Origin: Sporosarcina sp. P2
GTDB lineage: Bacteria; Bacillota; Bacilli; Bacillales_A; Planococcaceae
NCBI RefSeq assembly: GCF_002743255.1
Contig: NZ_PDYY01000002.1
Span: forward strand, 1 to 64,000
Reading direction: 5' to 3'
DNA length: 64,000 nt
Shown: piece by piece, positions 54,548 through 63,393 of the stretch
How the letters are laid out: every line of letters starts with the position of its first letter
Numbering within the stretch: position 1 is the first letter of the stretch
Program-made: the position numbers and the translations under genes
Notes under the pieces: generated by a model
Told to the model about the DNA's origin: nothing
Databases searched by the model: none
What the model saw: the letters and a program-made list of their open reading frames with translations, nothing else

Positions 54548-55897
54548 TTACTCGACCTCCTTTGGAATGATTTCTTTCACTTTAGTGGAAATAGATCCGT
54601 CTGCTAATTGAAGCGTCACTAGATCTCCGCTTGCTACATCATGAATCGATTTAATCACTTCCTGATTTTTATAACCGATTGAAAAACCTCTCTCCATTAC
54701 TTGTAACGGGTTCAAGGCTTGCATCATGCGCATCAGGGCTACGAAGTGTTGCTGGCGCTGTTTAATGGTGTGTTCTGCAGCACGGTTCAAACGCATTTCC
54801 AACTGTTTCATTTGTTGTTGTTCTAGCTGGATGCGTCGAATCGGTGTGTAGTACTGAATACCCGCATATAAACGATCGAAGTTCATCTGTTTTCCCTGAA
54901 CGATTGCCTCACTGCCGCGTTGCAAGCGATCTTCCAAGTTGTCGAGCTTCTCAATGAATGGTCGATATAATCGTTCCGGATATTGGAGCGGATAAGACGC
55001 TTGTGCCGTTTCTAAACGCTTATTCAACTGGTTTATTAAGGTCTGGAACGCCAGATAGATCGAACGTTGCTGATTTTTCAAGTGTTGGAATAATTGAAGC
55101 TGATCTGGCACGGCCATTTCAGCTGCAGCAGTCGGCGTCGGTGCACGTAAATCCGACACAAAATCTGCAATCGTCGTATCGGTTTCATGTCCGACTGCAC
55201 TAATGATCGGAATCCGACTGGAGAAAATAGCACGTGCTACGTCTTCTTCATTGAATGCCCACAGATCTTCAATGGAGCCCCCACCACGGCCAACAATCAA
55301 TACATCGACATTCGCCATGTGATTCGCTTGTTCAATCGCTTTCACAATGGATGGAACGGCTGTGCGACCTTGTACGAGAGCTGGAAACAGATACATCTCC
55401 GCCATTGGAAATCGTCGGTTGATTGTCGAGTACATGTCACGTAGCGCAGCACCTGATTCAGCTGTAATGAGGCCAATTCGTTGTGGTACTTGGGGAATAG
55501 GTTGCTTGAATCTTTCTTCAAACAATCCTTCTTGCTGAAGCTTCTTTTTCAACTGTTCAAAAGCTAGATACAGCGCTCCAATACCGTCTGGCTCCATTGT
55601 GTGTACATAGAGCTGATACGATCCCGCTGTTTCAAACACGGTCACATCACCTGTAATCAGAACGTTCATTCCGTTTTCAGGCTTAAATTGAAGTGTGTTG
55701 GAACGGGAACGGAACATCGCTGCCTGAATTCTTGTTTTATCGTCTTTTAATGTGAAATAAATATGTCCGGACGGATGAAGCTTAACGTTCGATAATTCAC
55801 CTTTTACATATACGTTACGTAAATGTGGATCAGCGTCAAATTTACGTTTAACATATTTCGTTAGCGCTTGAACGGTTAAAAAAGTTTGATTGGACAT
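54548..55897 (-). CDS. xseA: Exodeoxyribonuclease VII large subunit
   Basis: 449 residues, starting MSNQTFLTVQALTKYVKRKFDAD after CAGGTGACGG. N-terminal OB fold (NVYVKGELSNVKLHPSGHIYFTLKDDKTRIQAAMF), catalytic domain with VGRGGGSIEDLWAFNEE and SAVGHETDTTIADFVSDLRAPTPTAAAEM, and a C-terminal coiled coil. It degrades single-stranded DNA. Confidence 0.96.
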   Translation of the reverse strand: MSNQTFLTVQALTKYVKRKFDADPHLRNVYVKGELSNVKLHPSGHIYFTLKDDKTRIQAAMFRSRSNTLQFKPENGMNVLITGDVTVFETAGSYQLYVHTMEPDGIGALYLAFEQLKKKLQQEGLFEERFKQPIPQVPQRIGLITAESGAALRDMYSTINRRFPMAEMYLFPALVQGRTAVPSIVKAIEQANHMANVDVLIVGRGGGSIEDLWAFNEEDVARAIFSSRIPIISAVGHETDTTIADFVSDLRAPTPTAAAEMAVPDQLQLFQHLKNQQRSIYLAFQTLINQLNKRLETAQASYPLQYPERLYRPFIEKLDNLEDRLQRGSEAIVQGKQMNFDRLYAGIQYYTPIRRIQLEQQQMKQLEMRLNRAAEHTIKQRQQHFVALMRMMQALNPLQVMERGFSIGYKNQEVIKSIHDVASGDLVTLQLADGSISTKVKEIIPKEVE

Positions 55898-55924
55898 GTT
55901 TCCGTCACCTGCCCTTTTATGTAT

Positions 55925-55951
55925 AGAGAGGCGCTCCAAAAGAGCGTCTCC
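55925..55951. other. Hairpin between folD and xseA
   Basis: GGCGCTC and GAGCGTCTC pair with a four-base loop. There is no T run, so it may only attenuate transcription. Confidence 0.4.
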
Positions 55952-55960
55952 CGTTCAGAA

Positions 55961-56830
55961 TTACTTATTTTCCGTACGTACCTTTAATCTTTTTTCCGCA
56001 CTTTCAACGGTGTTTTTCAATAACATCGTAATCGTCATGGGACCTACTCCGCCTGGTACGGGCGTGATAGCACTTGCCTGTTTTTCTGCTGATTCATAAT
56101 CCACATCTCCACATAGCTTACCGTTTTCATCACGGTTCATACCGACATCAATCACCACTGCGCCTTCTTTGATGTAATCCCCTGTAATGAATTTAGCTAT
56201 ACCAATTGCGACGATTAAAATATCCGCTTGTTGCGTGAATTTCTTCAAATCTTCCGTACGGGAGTGACAATACGTCACCGTTGCATCTTTTTGCAATAGT
56301 AGTTGCCCCATCGGTTTTCCTACAATATTACTTCTACCGATAATTACGGCGTGCTTGCCTGCTATATCTACGTTGGAACGCTCAAGCAATTGCATAATAC
56401 CATAGGGTGTACATGGTAAAAATGTTTCTTGACCGATCAACATTTTTCCGACATTCATCGGATGGAATCCATCGACATCTTTTTCGGGGCTAATCGCGCG
56501 GATGACTTTGTTTTCATCAATATGTTTGGGCAACGGCAATTGCACCAAAATACCATCAATCGTCTCATCCTGGTTGAGCTTTTCTACTTCATGTAGTAGA
56601 TCTTCTTCCGACACAGTTTCAGGCAATTTAGTCAGCACGGATTTCATACCGGCTTCTTTGCTCGATTTCTCTTTGTTTTTTACGTACGTCTCAGATGCTG
56701 AATTTTCTCCCACTAAAATAACAGCCAGTCCAGGTTGCACTCCTTGTGTGATTAAAGAAGCGACTTCTTCTTTTAATTCATTCCGGATTTCCTGTCCTAT
56801 CGCTTTACCATCAATCTTTTTACTAGACAT
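55961..56830 (-). CDS. folD: Methylenetetrahydrofolate dehydrogenase/cyclohydrolase
   Basis: 289 residues. [18 protein letters not shown] contains the catalytic Tyr/Lys; [28 protein letters not shown] and [15 protein letters not shown] are FolD signatures, with [15 protein letters not shown] at the C-terminus. It supplies one-carbon folate intermediates. Confidence 0.96.
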   Translation of the reverse strand: MSSKKIDGKAIGQEIRNELKEEVASLITQGVQPGLAVILVGENSASETYVKNKEKSSKEAGMKSVLTKLPETVSEEDLLHEVEKLNQDETIDGILVQLPLPKHIDENKVIRAISPEKDVDGFHPMNVGKMLIGQETFLPCTPYGIMQLLERSNVDIAGKHAVIIGRSNIVGKPMGQLLLQKDATVTYCHSRTEDLKKFTQQADILIVAIGIAKFITGDYIKEGAVVIDVGMNRDENGKLCGDVDYESAEKQASAITPVPGGVGPMTITMLLKNTVESAEKRLKVRTENK

Positions 56831-56908
56831 GATTTTCCCACCAAACTTTTTTTATTTGTAATGAAAGTTTATCGAGCTCAAACTTGCTACTAGTAGAGAC
56901 GTTTTCGG

Positions 56909-57283
56909 TTATTGGAATTTAGAAAGTACCCCATTAACAAAACGGCCTGACTTTTCGTCACCAAATGTCTTACATAACTCAATCGCTTCGTTCATAATGA
57001 CCCGATTCGGAACTTCTTCGTTATGAAGGAGTTCATAGACAGCCAATCGTAATACTGTTCTTTCAATCTTTGGCAATCTGTCGATGGTCCAGTTTTCCAA
57101 TTTATTTGTGATTTCACTGTCGATTTCTGTCAAGTGTTGCGCTGTGCCTCGAACTAGTTGTTCATAAAATGAATCCAGTGGTGCTTCCACAATATAACCG
57201 ATCGCTTCGTCCACGTTCATCTCACTATTATCTAGCTGAAACAGTGTTTGGATTGCTTTTTCACGTGCTTCTCTTCGTTTCAT
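56909..57283 (-). CDS. nusB: Transcription antitermination factor NusB
   Basis: 124 residues. REAREKAIQTLFQLDNSEM and AVYELLHNEEVPNRVIMNEAIELCKTFGDEKSGRFVNGVLSKF are diagnostic. NusB joins NusE/S10 at boxA for rRNA antitermination. First gene of nusB-folD-xseA-xseB-ispA-dxs-tlyA; the upstream gap holds repeats. Confidence 0.96.
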   Translation of the reverse strand: MKRREAREKAIQTLFQLDNSEMNVDEAIGYIVEAPLDSFYEQLVRGTAQHLTEIDSEITNKLENWTIDRLPKIERTVLRLAVYELLHNEEVPNRVIMNEAIELCKTFGDEKSGRFVNGVLSKFQ

Positions 57284-57557
57284 AATTGTTATCTCCTCTA
57301 CCGCTCATCTTCAAAACCTAATGATAGCACAAAATGCAGGAAAAGAACTAGTGCAATCAAGCGATTTTATGTCACCTGTTTACATTTCCGGTCAATAAGT
57401 TCATAAATATTTGAGCCCGCAATAATTGGTAAAGAGGAAAGCACCATGATCAGCGAGTCAGAAGAATACTTTCTCATGGGGTTTTACATGGCTAGTCAAC
57501 TTTTCATTGTCGTTTGAAGTGTTATTTGTAGATAACTAGTAAGGGTAATGTGAGTTT

Positions 57558-57688
57558 CGCTCATTAATTCGTCTATACGCTCATAAACCTTCATGTCCGC
57601 CCTACGCTCTGCGACACCCGCTCTATCCAGACCCGCACCCGCTCATAACTTTACGTCAAGCGCTCTATCGCCACCTGTATCCGCTCAT
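57558..57688 (-). repeat. 20-21-nt-period GAGCG repeat array (reverse orientation)
   Basis: CGCTC-type cores recur at about 57558, 57578, 57598, 57619, 57640, 57661 and 57682 (spacing 20, 20, 21, 21, 21, 21). The opening CGCTCATTAATTCGT is shared with the 36.7 kb array. Same family as the 24.4 kb array. Confidence 0.85.
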
Positions 57689-57734
57689 TGCCCACCGAAT
57701 CACAATTCTTCTAACCCTTTTTCTCGAAACAAAA

Positions 57735-57779
57735 AACCGAAGACAGACCCTACGATCTTGAGTAGGGTTGTCTTCGGTT
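57735..57779 (-). terminator. Terminator of the accBC-yqhY operon
   Basis: AACCGAAGACA and TGTCTTCGGTT with inner ACCCTA/TAGGGT pairing form an 18-base stem, followed by TTTTTTG on the minus strand. Confidence 0.93.
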
Positions 57780-57803
57780 ATCCGCTCATTCAATAAGACG
57801 CAC

Positions 57804-58190
57804 TCAGTTTTCGAAATGAATGCCTGTAATGTGGACATTCACTTCATGCGTTTGAAGCGAAGTCATATTCAAAATCGCTTGGCGAATTTCTTTTTGAATC
57901 TTTGTCGCAATCGTAGGGATGGAATGGCCATACTCAATAATGCAATACACATCGATTTTTAATCCTTCGTCTACCCATTCGGTTTTCACACCTTTTCCGT
58001 ACATCACTTTCCCCAACTTCTCCGCAACACCTGATGCGAAATTCCCTTGGGTAGCAATCACTCCGCTAACTTCTGACGTGGCGATACCAATGATGACTTC
58101 GAGTACTTCAGGTGCGAGCTGGACTCGTCCGAGTGCGGCATCTCCAGACGGTGTCATTCCGACAAACGATGCATTTGTTTTATCAGCCAT
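57804..58190 (-). CDS. yqhY: Asp23/Gls24-family protein YqhY
   Basis: 128 residues. GDAALGRVQLAPEVLEVIIGIATSEVSGVIATQG and YGKGVKTEWVDEGLKIDVYCIIEYGHSIP match the Asp23/Gls24 fold. In B. subtilis, YqhY modulates acetyl-CoA carboxylase activity and is co-transcribed with accBC; the same order is kept here, 16 bases after accC. Confidence 0.95.
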   Translation of the reverse strand: MADKTNASFVGMTPSGDAALGRVQLAPEVLEVIIGIATSEVSGVIATQGNFASGVAEKLGKVMYGKGVKTEWVDEGLKIDVYCIIEYGHSIPTIATKIQKEIRQAILNMTSLQTHEVNVHITGIHFEN

Positions 58191-58206
58191 TACACTTCTC
58201 CTCCAA

Positions 58207-59553
58207 TTATTTCATGACGTCGTACTTTTCTAGGAACTTTGTATCAAAATCACCTGACTGGAAAATTTCGTCATCCATTAAGTTCGCGTGGAAAGGAATC
58301 GTTGTATGAACGCCTTCGACTACGAACTCGTCTAGTGCACGTTTCATCCGAGCGACCGCTTGCTCACGCGTATCCGCATGAACGATCAGCTTTGCGACCA
58401 TCGAGTCGTAAAACGGTGGAATCGTATAGCCTGGGTACACTGCTGAGTCAACACGTACACCAAAGCCGCCAGGAGGTAGATACATTGTTACTTTACCCGG
58501 TGAAGGCATGAAGTTCTTTTCAGGATTTTCTGCATTGATCCGACATTCAATAGACCAACCATTGAATTGAATATCTTCTTGTTTAAATGCTAATTCTTCG
58601 CCTGAAGCTACTTTTAGTTGTTGTTGAATCAAGTCGATTCCTGTGATCATTTCTGTTACAGGGTGTTCCACTTGAATTCGTGTATTCATCTCCATGAAAT
58701 AGAACTTTTGATTGATATGATCAAAAATAAATTCTACTGTACCTGCACCGCGATAGTTACACGCTTGAGCTGCTTTAACAGCGGCTTCACCCATCTCTGC
58801 GCGTAGTTCAGGAGTCAATGCAGGAGACGGAGCTTCCTCGACTAGTTTTTGCATACGGCGTTGAATAGAACAATCACGCTCACCTAAGTGAACCGTGTTA
58901 CCGTATTTGTCCGCTAGCACTTGAACTTCTACGTGACGGAATACTTCGATATATTTCTCAATATACACACCTGGGTTACCGAAAGCCGCAGCTGCTTCTT
59001 TTTGTGTGATTTTCACGCCATTTACTAGCTCTTCTTCATCACGTGCTACACGAATTCCTTTACCGCCCCCACCAGCAGTTGCTTTGATGATCACAGGGAA
59101 TCCAAGTTCTTTTGCAATTTCGAGTGCATGATCTGCGTCATCCACAATGCCATCAGAACCGGGAACGATTGGAACTCCTGCAGACGCCATTGTATTACGC
59201 GCAACATCTTTTGTACCCATTTTAGAAATTGCTGCCGCTGTGGGTCCAATGAATTCGATATTTACTTCTTCACAAAGTTCTGCGAAGCTCGCGTTCTCCG
59301 CAAGGAAACCATAACCGGGATGGATTCCGTCACAGTCAGTTGCTTTCGCAGCACTGATAACGTTTGAGAAGTTCAGATAACTGTCTGTCGATAGACGTGG
59401 TCCAATGCAAACTGATTCGTCTGCTAGTTGCACATGTAGCGCCTCTGCATCTGCTTCAGAATAGACCGCTACTGTTTTAATACCCATTTCCTTACATGCA
59501 CGAATGATCCGTACAGCAATTTCTCCACGGTTTGCAATTAATACTTTTTTCAT
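58207..59553 (-). CDS. accC: Acetyl-CoA carboxylase biotin carboxylase subunit
   Basis: 448 residues. [35 protein letters not shown]-grasp loop [14 protein letters not shown], and [21 protein letters not shown] with the Glu/Arg catalytic residues. It carboxylates the biotin on AccB. It follows accB by 13 bases. Confidence 0.97.
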   Translation of the reverse strand: MKKVLIANRGEIAVRIIRACKEMGIKTVAVYSEADAEALHVQLADESVCIGPRLSTDSYLNFSNVISAAKATDCDGIHPGYGFLAENASFAELCEEVNIEFIGPTAAAISKMGTKDVARNTMASAGVPIVPGSDGIVDDADHALEIAKELGFPVIIKATAGGGGKGIRVARDEEELVNGVKITQKEAAAAFGNPGVYIEKYIEVFRHVEVQVLADKYGNTVHLGERDCSIQRRMQKLVEEAPSPALTPELRAEMGEAAVKAAQACNYRGAGTVEFIFDHINQKFYFMEMNTRIQVEHPVTEMITGIDLIQQQLKVASGEELAFKQEDIQFNGWSIECRINAENPEKNFMPSPGKVTMYLPPGGFGVRVDSAVYPGYTIPPFYDSMVAKLIVHADTREQAVARMKRALDEFVVEGVHTTIPFHANLMDDEIFQSGDFDTKFLEKYDVMK

Positions 59554-59566
59554 TAGTTACTCCCCC

Positions 59567-60070
59567 TTAGTTTTCTCTAACAAGGAATAAAGGCTGTCCG
59601 TATTCCACAAGTTGACCGTCTTGCACTAAGATTTCAACGATTTCACCATGTACTTCTGACTCGATTTCGTTGAATAATTTCATTGCTTCTACGATACAAA
59701 CGATGGATTCAGCTGTTACTTTATCACCAGTTTTAACGTATGCTTCTGCATCTGGTGATGAGGCCTTATAGAATGTTCCAACCATAGGGGAAGTGATTTT
59801 GTGTAGTGTTTCGTCAATTGCGACTTCAGCTGCTGGAGCTGCCGGCGCTTCTGGTGCTGGTGTTGGAGCTACTGTTGCAGTTTCTACTGGTGCTTGAACT
59901 GGAGCCGGTGCAGCTTGTGGTGTTTGTGGCGCTTCTGTAACTGTTGTGACGGCTTGTCCACCATTCTTCTCTAGTTTAATCTTCCCTCCATCTGATTCTA
60001 ATGAAAACTTCTGGATGGATGATTGATCGATAAGCTTAATAATTTCTCGGATTTCTTGAATTTTCAACAT
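59567..60070 (-). CDS. accB: Acetyl-CoA carboxylase biotin carrier protein
   Basis: 167 residues. An N-terminal helix (LKIQEIREIIKLIDQSSI), an Ala/Pro/Val-rich linker at about 45-85, and the C-terminal biotinyl domain with modified Lys in VEAMKLFNEI. AGGAGAATCAGAT precedes the ATG. A terminator separates it from spoIIIAH, so it has its own promoter in 60071-60349. Confidence 0.97.
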   Translation of the reverse strand: MLKIQEIREIIKLIDQSSIQKFSLESDGGKIKLEKNGGQAVTTVTEAPQTPQAAPAPVQAPVETATVAPTPAPEAPAAPAAEVAIDETLHKITSPMVGTFYKASSPDAEAYVKTGDKVTAESIVCIVEAMKLFNEIESEVHGEIVEILVQDGQLVEYGQPLFLVREN

Positions 60071-60314
60071 ATCTGATTCTCCTAACTAAATTTTCTTGCT
60101 ATCGTATACTATGATAGTCGTTTTACAGTAAATATGGAATAGCAAAGACACAAATTATTCTATTATTCTTGATAAATGCCTACTAGTTGCAAATCTTGTG
60201 ACAATTTATTCGAAAAAACGAAGATGTGTTATCTAGTATCTTTAAAGAGTTTACCTATAAGCGTATAATTCTAATTATATGTTGCACCTATTTCAAAAGC
60301 TTAATTTTTACTAT

Positions 60315-60345
60315 GTAAAAAAGGAAGCCACATGGACTTCCTTTT
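60315..60345 (-). terminator. Terminator of the spoIIIA operon
   Basis: AAAAGGAAG-CCA and TGG-CTTCCTTTT form a long stem; the minus-strand side ends TTTTTTAC. Confidence 0.88.
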
Positions 60346-60349
60346 GTCG

Positions 60350-60901
60350 TTATTCTTTTGTTTCTGCAAAATCGACTTTGACGGTTTGCGCGCCATCCCA
60401 ACTCGACATGACATACTGTGTAATTTCATCCGCCATTTTCGGTGAATGGCTTTCATTCGATAACACCGTCACGTTGACTCGATCGCCATCTCCACGTACA
60501 AACACTTCTGGGTAACCAAGTGCAGCGATCTGCATCTCCATCAACGCTTCTGTCGAACTTACTTTTCGTAACGCAGCAATCTCATTAAAAATTTCATTTT
60601 TCTGTTCGGCGGTAAAGTCAGAAGACGTCATCTTCTCTGTCAACTGTTGCACCGTCTCGCTACGTTCGTTACGCACTTCCATACGCATATCCTGGAAAAT
60701 ATACGATTCAGCAAAGACCGGTTTCACTTCCTCCGACTTGCCTTCCTTTTCGAGTAAATTCGTTGCGTCCTTGGTTTCTTTCGTGAAGATTGCAATCCCA
60801 TCAAACGGCATCGGCGCTTCCTTCTTCACGTAGTAGATTGAAATCACTGCGACTAGACTGAGTAGTGTTAAAAACCAAACTGTTCGTTTATTGGCTTTCA
60901 T
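60350..60901 (-). CDS. spoIIIAH: Stage III sporulation protein AH
   Basis: 183 residues against about 218 in B. subtilis. One N-terminal membrane segment (TVWFLTLLSLVAVISIYYV) and a YscJ-like ring domain (FTAEQKNEIFNEIAALRKVSSTEALMEMQIAALGYPEVFVRGDGDRVNVTVLSNE). It sits in the mother-cell membrane and binds SpoIIQ across the intermembrane space. Last gene of the operon. Confidence 0.95.
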   Translation of the reverse strand: MKANKRTVWFLTLLSLVAVISIYYVKKEAPMPFDGIAIFTKETKDATNLLEKEGKSEEVKPVFAESYIFQDMRMEVRNERSETVQQLTEKMTSSDFTAEQKNEIFNEIAALRKVSSTEALMEMQIAALGYPEVFVRGDGDRVNVTVLSNESHSPKMADEITQYVMSSWDGAQTVKVDFAETKE

Positions 60902-60902
60902 G

Positions 60903-61310
60903 TTAATTCCCCCTTTTCTTCATTTCCACGATGACGATACGATGTTCAGGCAATTGTAGGACGTTGGCTAAGAGTTGTGAAAGTCCGTTTCGTACAGCCG
61001 GATCGTCTGCCCCTTCCGCTACAACGAGCAACCCTTGCAAAGGTGATTGAGTTTTCCCATTGGATGAAGCGGAAAAATAATTGGCTAACGGGCTCTCTTC
61101 TTCTTTTTCATCGTAATGAAAATAAACTTTCACTTTCCCTAGCCCTTCCATTTGTTCAAGTGTTTCTTCAAGTGTTGACAGCATGCGCTTCTCTTCTTTT
61201 TTCTGTTTCTCCCCTCCTACATTCGCCGTACTGGTGATGTATAAAACGCTACACACCATAACCATCAAACCGATCATGATCAATCGGGGTTTCCCTGTGG
61301 GCTTTTCCAA
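60903..61310 (-). CDS. spoIIIAG: Stage III sporulation protein AG, short form
   Basis: 135 residues from TTG at 61310 (GGTGATGGAAC upstream), against about 229 in B. subtilis. Membrane segment LIMIGLMVMVCSVLYI, a Lys/Glu-rich stalk, and the start of the ring-building motif (TLEETLEQMEGLGKVKVYFHYDEKEE) with LLVVAEGADDPAVRNGLSQLLANVLQLPEHRIVIVEM. The large beta-triangle insertion of B. subtilis SpoIIIAG seems largely missing. Ends one base before spoIIIAH. Confidence 0.88.
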   Translation of the reverse strand: MEKPTGKPRLIMIGLMVMVCSVLYITSTANVGGEKQKKEEKRMLSTLEETLEQMEGLGKVKVYFHYDEKEEESPLANYFSASSNGKTQSPLQGLLVVAEGADDPAVRNGLSQLLANVLQLPEHRIVIVEMKKRGN

Positions 61311-61373
61311 GTTCCATCACCAACTCAACGTGAATTAACTAAAATGCATTCTACATTTGCATAATATGTAGCG

Positions 61374-61541
61374 TCACAGTAACTTATGACTTGCGAATTG
61401 TAGAATATATTGCAAAATCCAAATACCAATGGCCACTTTACACAATGGAATAAACATTCTTTCCATTTCACGGCTCGCCAGTAACTGAATAATTAGCGCA
61501 ATGACTACCAAGTTGGCCAATCCGATTAAAAATACTTCCAT
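61374..61541 (-). CDS. spoIIIAF: Minimal stage III sporulation protein AF
   Basis: 55 residues only (about 200 in B. subtilis). The product begins MEVFLIGLANLVVIALIIQL and continues to a second membrane segment (VAIGIWILQYILQF), then stops at TGA. This is the two-helix N-terminal part of SpoIIIAF; the soluble domain is absent. The 63 bases to spoIIIAG show no continued homology, so the domain is lost rather than frameshifted nearby. AGGCGGATGT precedes the ATG at 61541. Identified by position between spoIIIAE and spoIIIAG and by its helices. Confidence 0.75.
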   Translation of the reverse strand: MEVFLIGLANLVVIALIIQLLASREMERMFIPLCKVAIGIWILQYILQFASHKLL

Positions 61542-61550
61542 ACATCCGCC

Positions 61551-62465
61551 TCATTTCCCGAACGTCATCAGTTTAATGAACGTCACAATGAAAATCGTTG
61601 TATAGATGAAAGCGAATGTCAGCAAAAATGAAATAGCGCATAAAACAAACAACGTACGGCCGATATCGTCTAGTAAACCGCACACTTCCTTTTGCGAAAA
61701 TGGTTCAATGATTGCCGCTGTCCATCTAAACATAAAGGCAATACATAGAATTCTAACTGCCGGCAATAGTGCGATCGTCCAGATCGATACGAGCAGCCAA
61801 ATACTCATATAAGCCGTGGCGCCGGAAGAATACCGTCCAATTGATCCGAGCGTATCCGTCAACAATGAACCGATGACAGGAATGTTGTTCTTGATCAGCT
61901 CTTTCAACGGCTCATTCATAGCACCATTCATCGTCCAAGACAGCGCTCCACCCGCTGTAATAAAAATGGAATACGCTGCCACCATGGCGGAAACAAATGC
62001 AAGCAATGACGTACGCAATAAATCCGCCATTCGCGTGAAGGCAATTTCTGGTACCAATCGCGTGAAAATATCGAACAACAGCGCTGTTAATAACACCGGC
62101 AACAGGAACTTGTCTGCAAAAACGACAGCCCCTTGCGCAAATAACAACATAGCGGGTTGGAAATTCAAGACGCCAAACGTTGCACCAGAAGCCAAAATCA
62201 TCGCAGCAATTAATGGATACATCCCAAGGAATAATGAAGCAATCGTGTGCGTGATGACTTGGATTTGCTCAAAACTTTCCTTGGCTGGCTCAATCAGCAA
62301 TACTAAAATGAGGATGAGCAACAGAAACCTCGTCCACTTTTGAAACGCCGGGAGAAAGAAATCGACAAGAGAAGCAATGAGCAACATGATGAGCAACAAG
62401 AAAAATGGTCCGATGATACCCGCGATACTTTCCTGCAGAATATTCAACATAGTTGTCTCGTCCAT
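61551..62465 (-). CDS. spoIIIAE: Stage III sporulation protein AE
   Basis: 304 residues against about 399 in B. subtilis. About eight membrane segments; FNGAMNEPLKELIKNNIPVIGSLLTDTLGSIGRYSSGA matches the conserved core of SpoIIIAE. The N-terminal signal and extracytoplasmic part of the B. subtilis protein is missing. The ribosome site of the ATG at 62465 is weak, probably because translation is coupled to spoIIIAD. Confidence 0.9.
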   Translation of the reverse strand: MDETTMLNILQESIAGIIGPFFLLLIMLLIASLVDFFLPAFQKWTRFLLLILILVLLIEPAKESFEQIQVITHTIASLFLGMYPLIAAMILASGATFGVLNFQPAMLLFAQGAVVFADKFLLPVLLTALLFDIFTRLVPEIAFTRMADLLRTSLLAFVSAMVAAYSIFITAGGALSWTMNGAMNEPLKELIKNNIPVIGSLLTDTLGSIGRYSSGATAYMSIWLLVSIWTIALLPAVRILCIAFMFRWTAAIIEPFSQKEVCGLLDDIGRTLFVLCAISFLLTFAFIYTTIFIVTFIKLMTFGK

Positions 62466-62485
62466 TCATTATTGTTAGGATTCGT

Positions 62486-62863
62486 TCACCAAGGAATGAA
62501 CGCGTGAATTGTCTCGATCAATTGCGTGATATACGGCAGCCACAATGTCATAATGACTACTTTCATGCTGGTCTGAAACAACTGCCCGAAGGCCCCGTAC
62601 CCCTCATCTTTCATCTGAAGCGACAGAACTTCCGCCACATAATACAGACCTGCACTCACTACTAGTAGCGTCGCATAAGGCGACGGCAACTTTTCCGTCA
62701 ACGCTAACAATGTCGACCCAAAAGGTACCAGGACCGTGAATAATACATACACTGTAACCAGTAAGAATAGCGTGGTATAAAGAATGGGATGCAAGGCAGG
62801 TGCGGCAAATGAAAGCAGAAGCAGCAAGAGATACACGACAAATAATTGAAAGAGAATTGCCAT
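62486..62863 (-). CDS. spoIIIAD: Stage III sporulation protein AD
   Basis: 125 residues, four membrane segments (LFQLFVVYLLLLLLSFAAP, LYTTLFLLVTVYVLFTVLV, YATLLVVSAGLYYVAEVL, LWLPYITQLIETIHAFIPW). Follows spoIIIAC without a gap. Part of the mother-cell feeding-tube channel complex. Confidence 0.92.
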   Translation of the reverse strand: MAILFQLFVVYLLLLLLSFAAPALHPILYTTLFLLVTVYVLFTVLVPFGSTLLALTEKLPSPYATLLVVSAGLYYVAEVLSLQMKDEGYGAFGQLFQTSMKVVIMTLWLPYITQLIETIHAFIPW

Positions 62864-63073
62864 TTACATCGCCATGGATAGCCAGCTAAAGAATTCCGTA
62901 ATCTCCGTAAAGAATATTCTAAGGAACATCAGCAACTCGATCGAGATGTACAGATACGCTAAAAAAAATAGGAAAAATGAGAACTCTTTCTTGCCTGTTT
63001 GCTCGAAGAACACGTGAAGTACCCCAATCACCAACCCGACGCCGGCGATGCGCAATAAGTCATTCAGTTCCAT
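62864..63073 (-). CDS. spoIIIAC: Stage III sporulation protein AC
   Basis: 69 residues with two membrane helices; DLLRIAGVGLVIGVLHVFFEQTGKKEFSFFLFFLAYLY matches B. subtilis SpoIIIAC. GGAGG lies nine bases before the ATG. It is now the first gene of the operon, because spoIIIAA and spoIIIAB are missing. A possible SigE -10 (CATATCT, 63119-63125) lies upstream. Confidence 0.93.
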   Translation of the reverse strand: MELNDLLRIAGVGLVIGVLHVFFEQTGKKEFSFFLFFLAYLYISIELLMFLRIFFTEITEFFSWLSMAM

Positions 63074-63393
63074 CCCGCTACGCCTCCTCCATAATCCACT
63101 CTATGAAGTAGGCTTCTTAGATATGCAAAAGTATAAAAGTATAGGGGACATTGCGGATTGAAAAAGATAGGGAGTAGTTTTTATTGGCGTGGGGATTTGA
63201 AGTTCAAAGATATACTCCCAACGCTTCGCTTATGCTCGCAAAAGCCGTTCTTCGTGACGGCTCTCGCTCTAGGCGGAGCTTCCATCCCGAAGCACTCACA
63301 TTTAACAAACATTTATCAAAGATTTAGTTCTTGAACTTAATTCCACGCAAAAAAAGATGCCCCATTACTGGGACATCCTAAATAAGTATTTAC
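63074..63393. other. Intergenic region where spoIIIAA-spoIIIAB would be expected
   Basis: The 320 bases hold no ORF related to SpoIIIAA (ATPase) or SpoIIIAB. A possible SigE -10-like CATATCT lies near 63122. An AGCCGT...ACGGCT hairpin (63243-63262) and a G+C-rich block (63200-63300) of unknown origin occupy the middle. Confidence 0.6.
63350..63377 (-). terminator. Terminator of efp
   Basis: GATGTCCC and GGGGCATC (63356-63377) with an AGTAAT loop, followed by TTTTTTT on the minus strand. Confidence 0.9.

Larger units (their letters stand above)
57284..57803. other. Intergenic region with a 20-21-nt repeat array and the yqhY terminator
   Basis: It contains the repeat array at 57558-57688 and the terminator at 57735-57779. 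The nusB promoter must lie in or before the array. No gene is supported. Confidence 0.5.

Noticed and set aside
60099..60117. CTATC...GATAG inverted repeat upstream of accB as an operator
   Set aside because: The arms are only five bases long and the sequence is AT-rich; no known regulator site matches.
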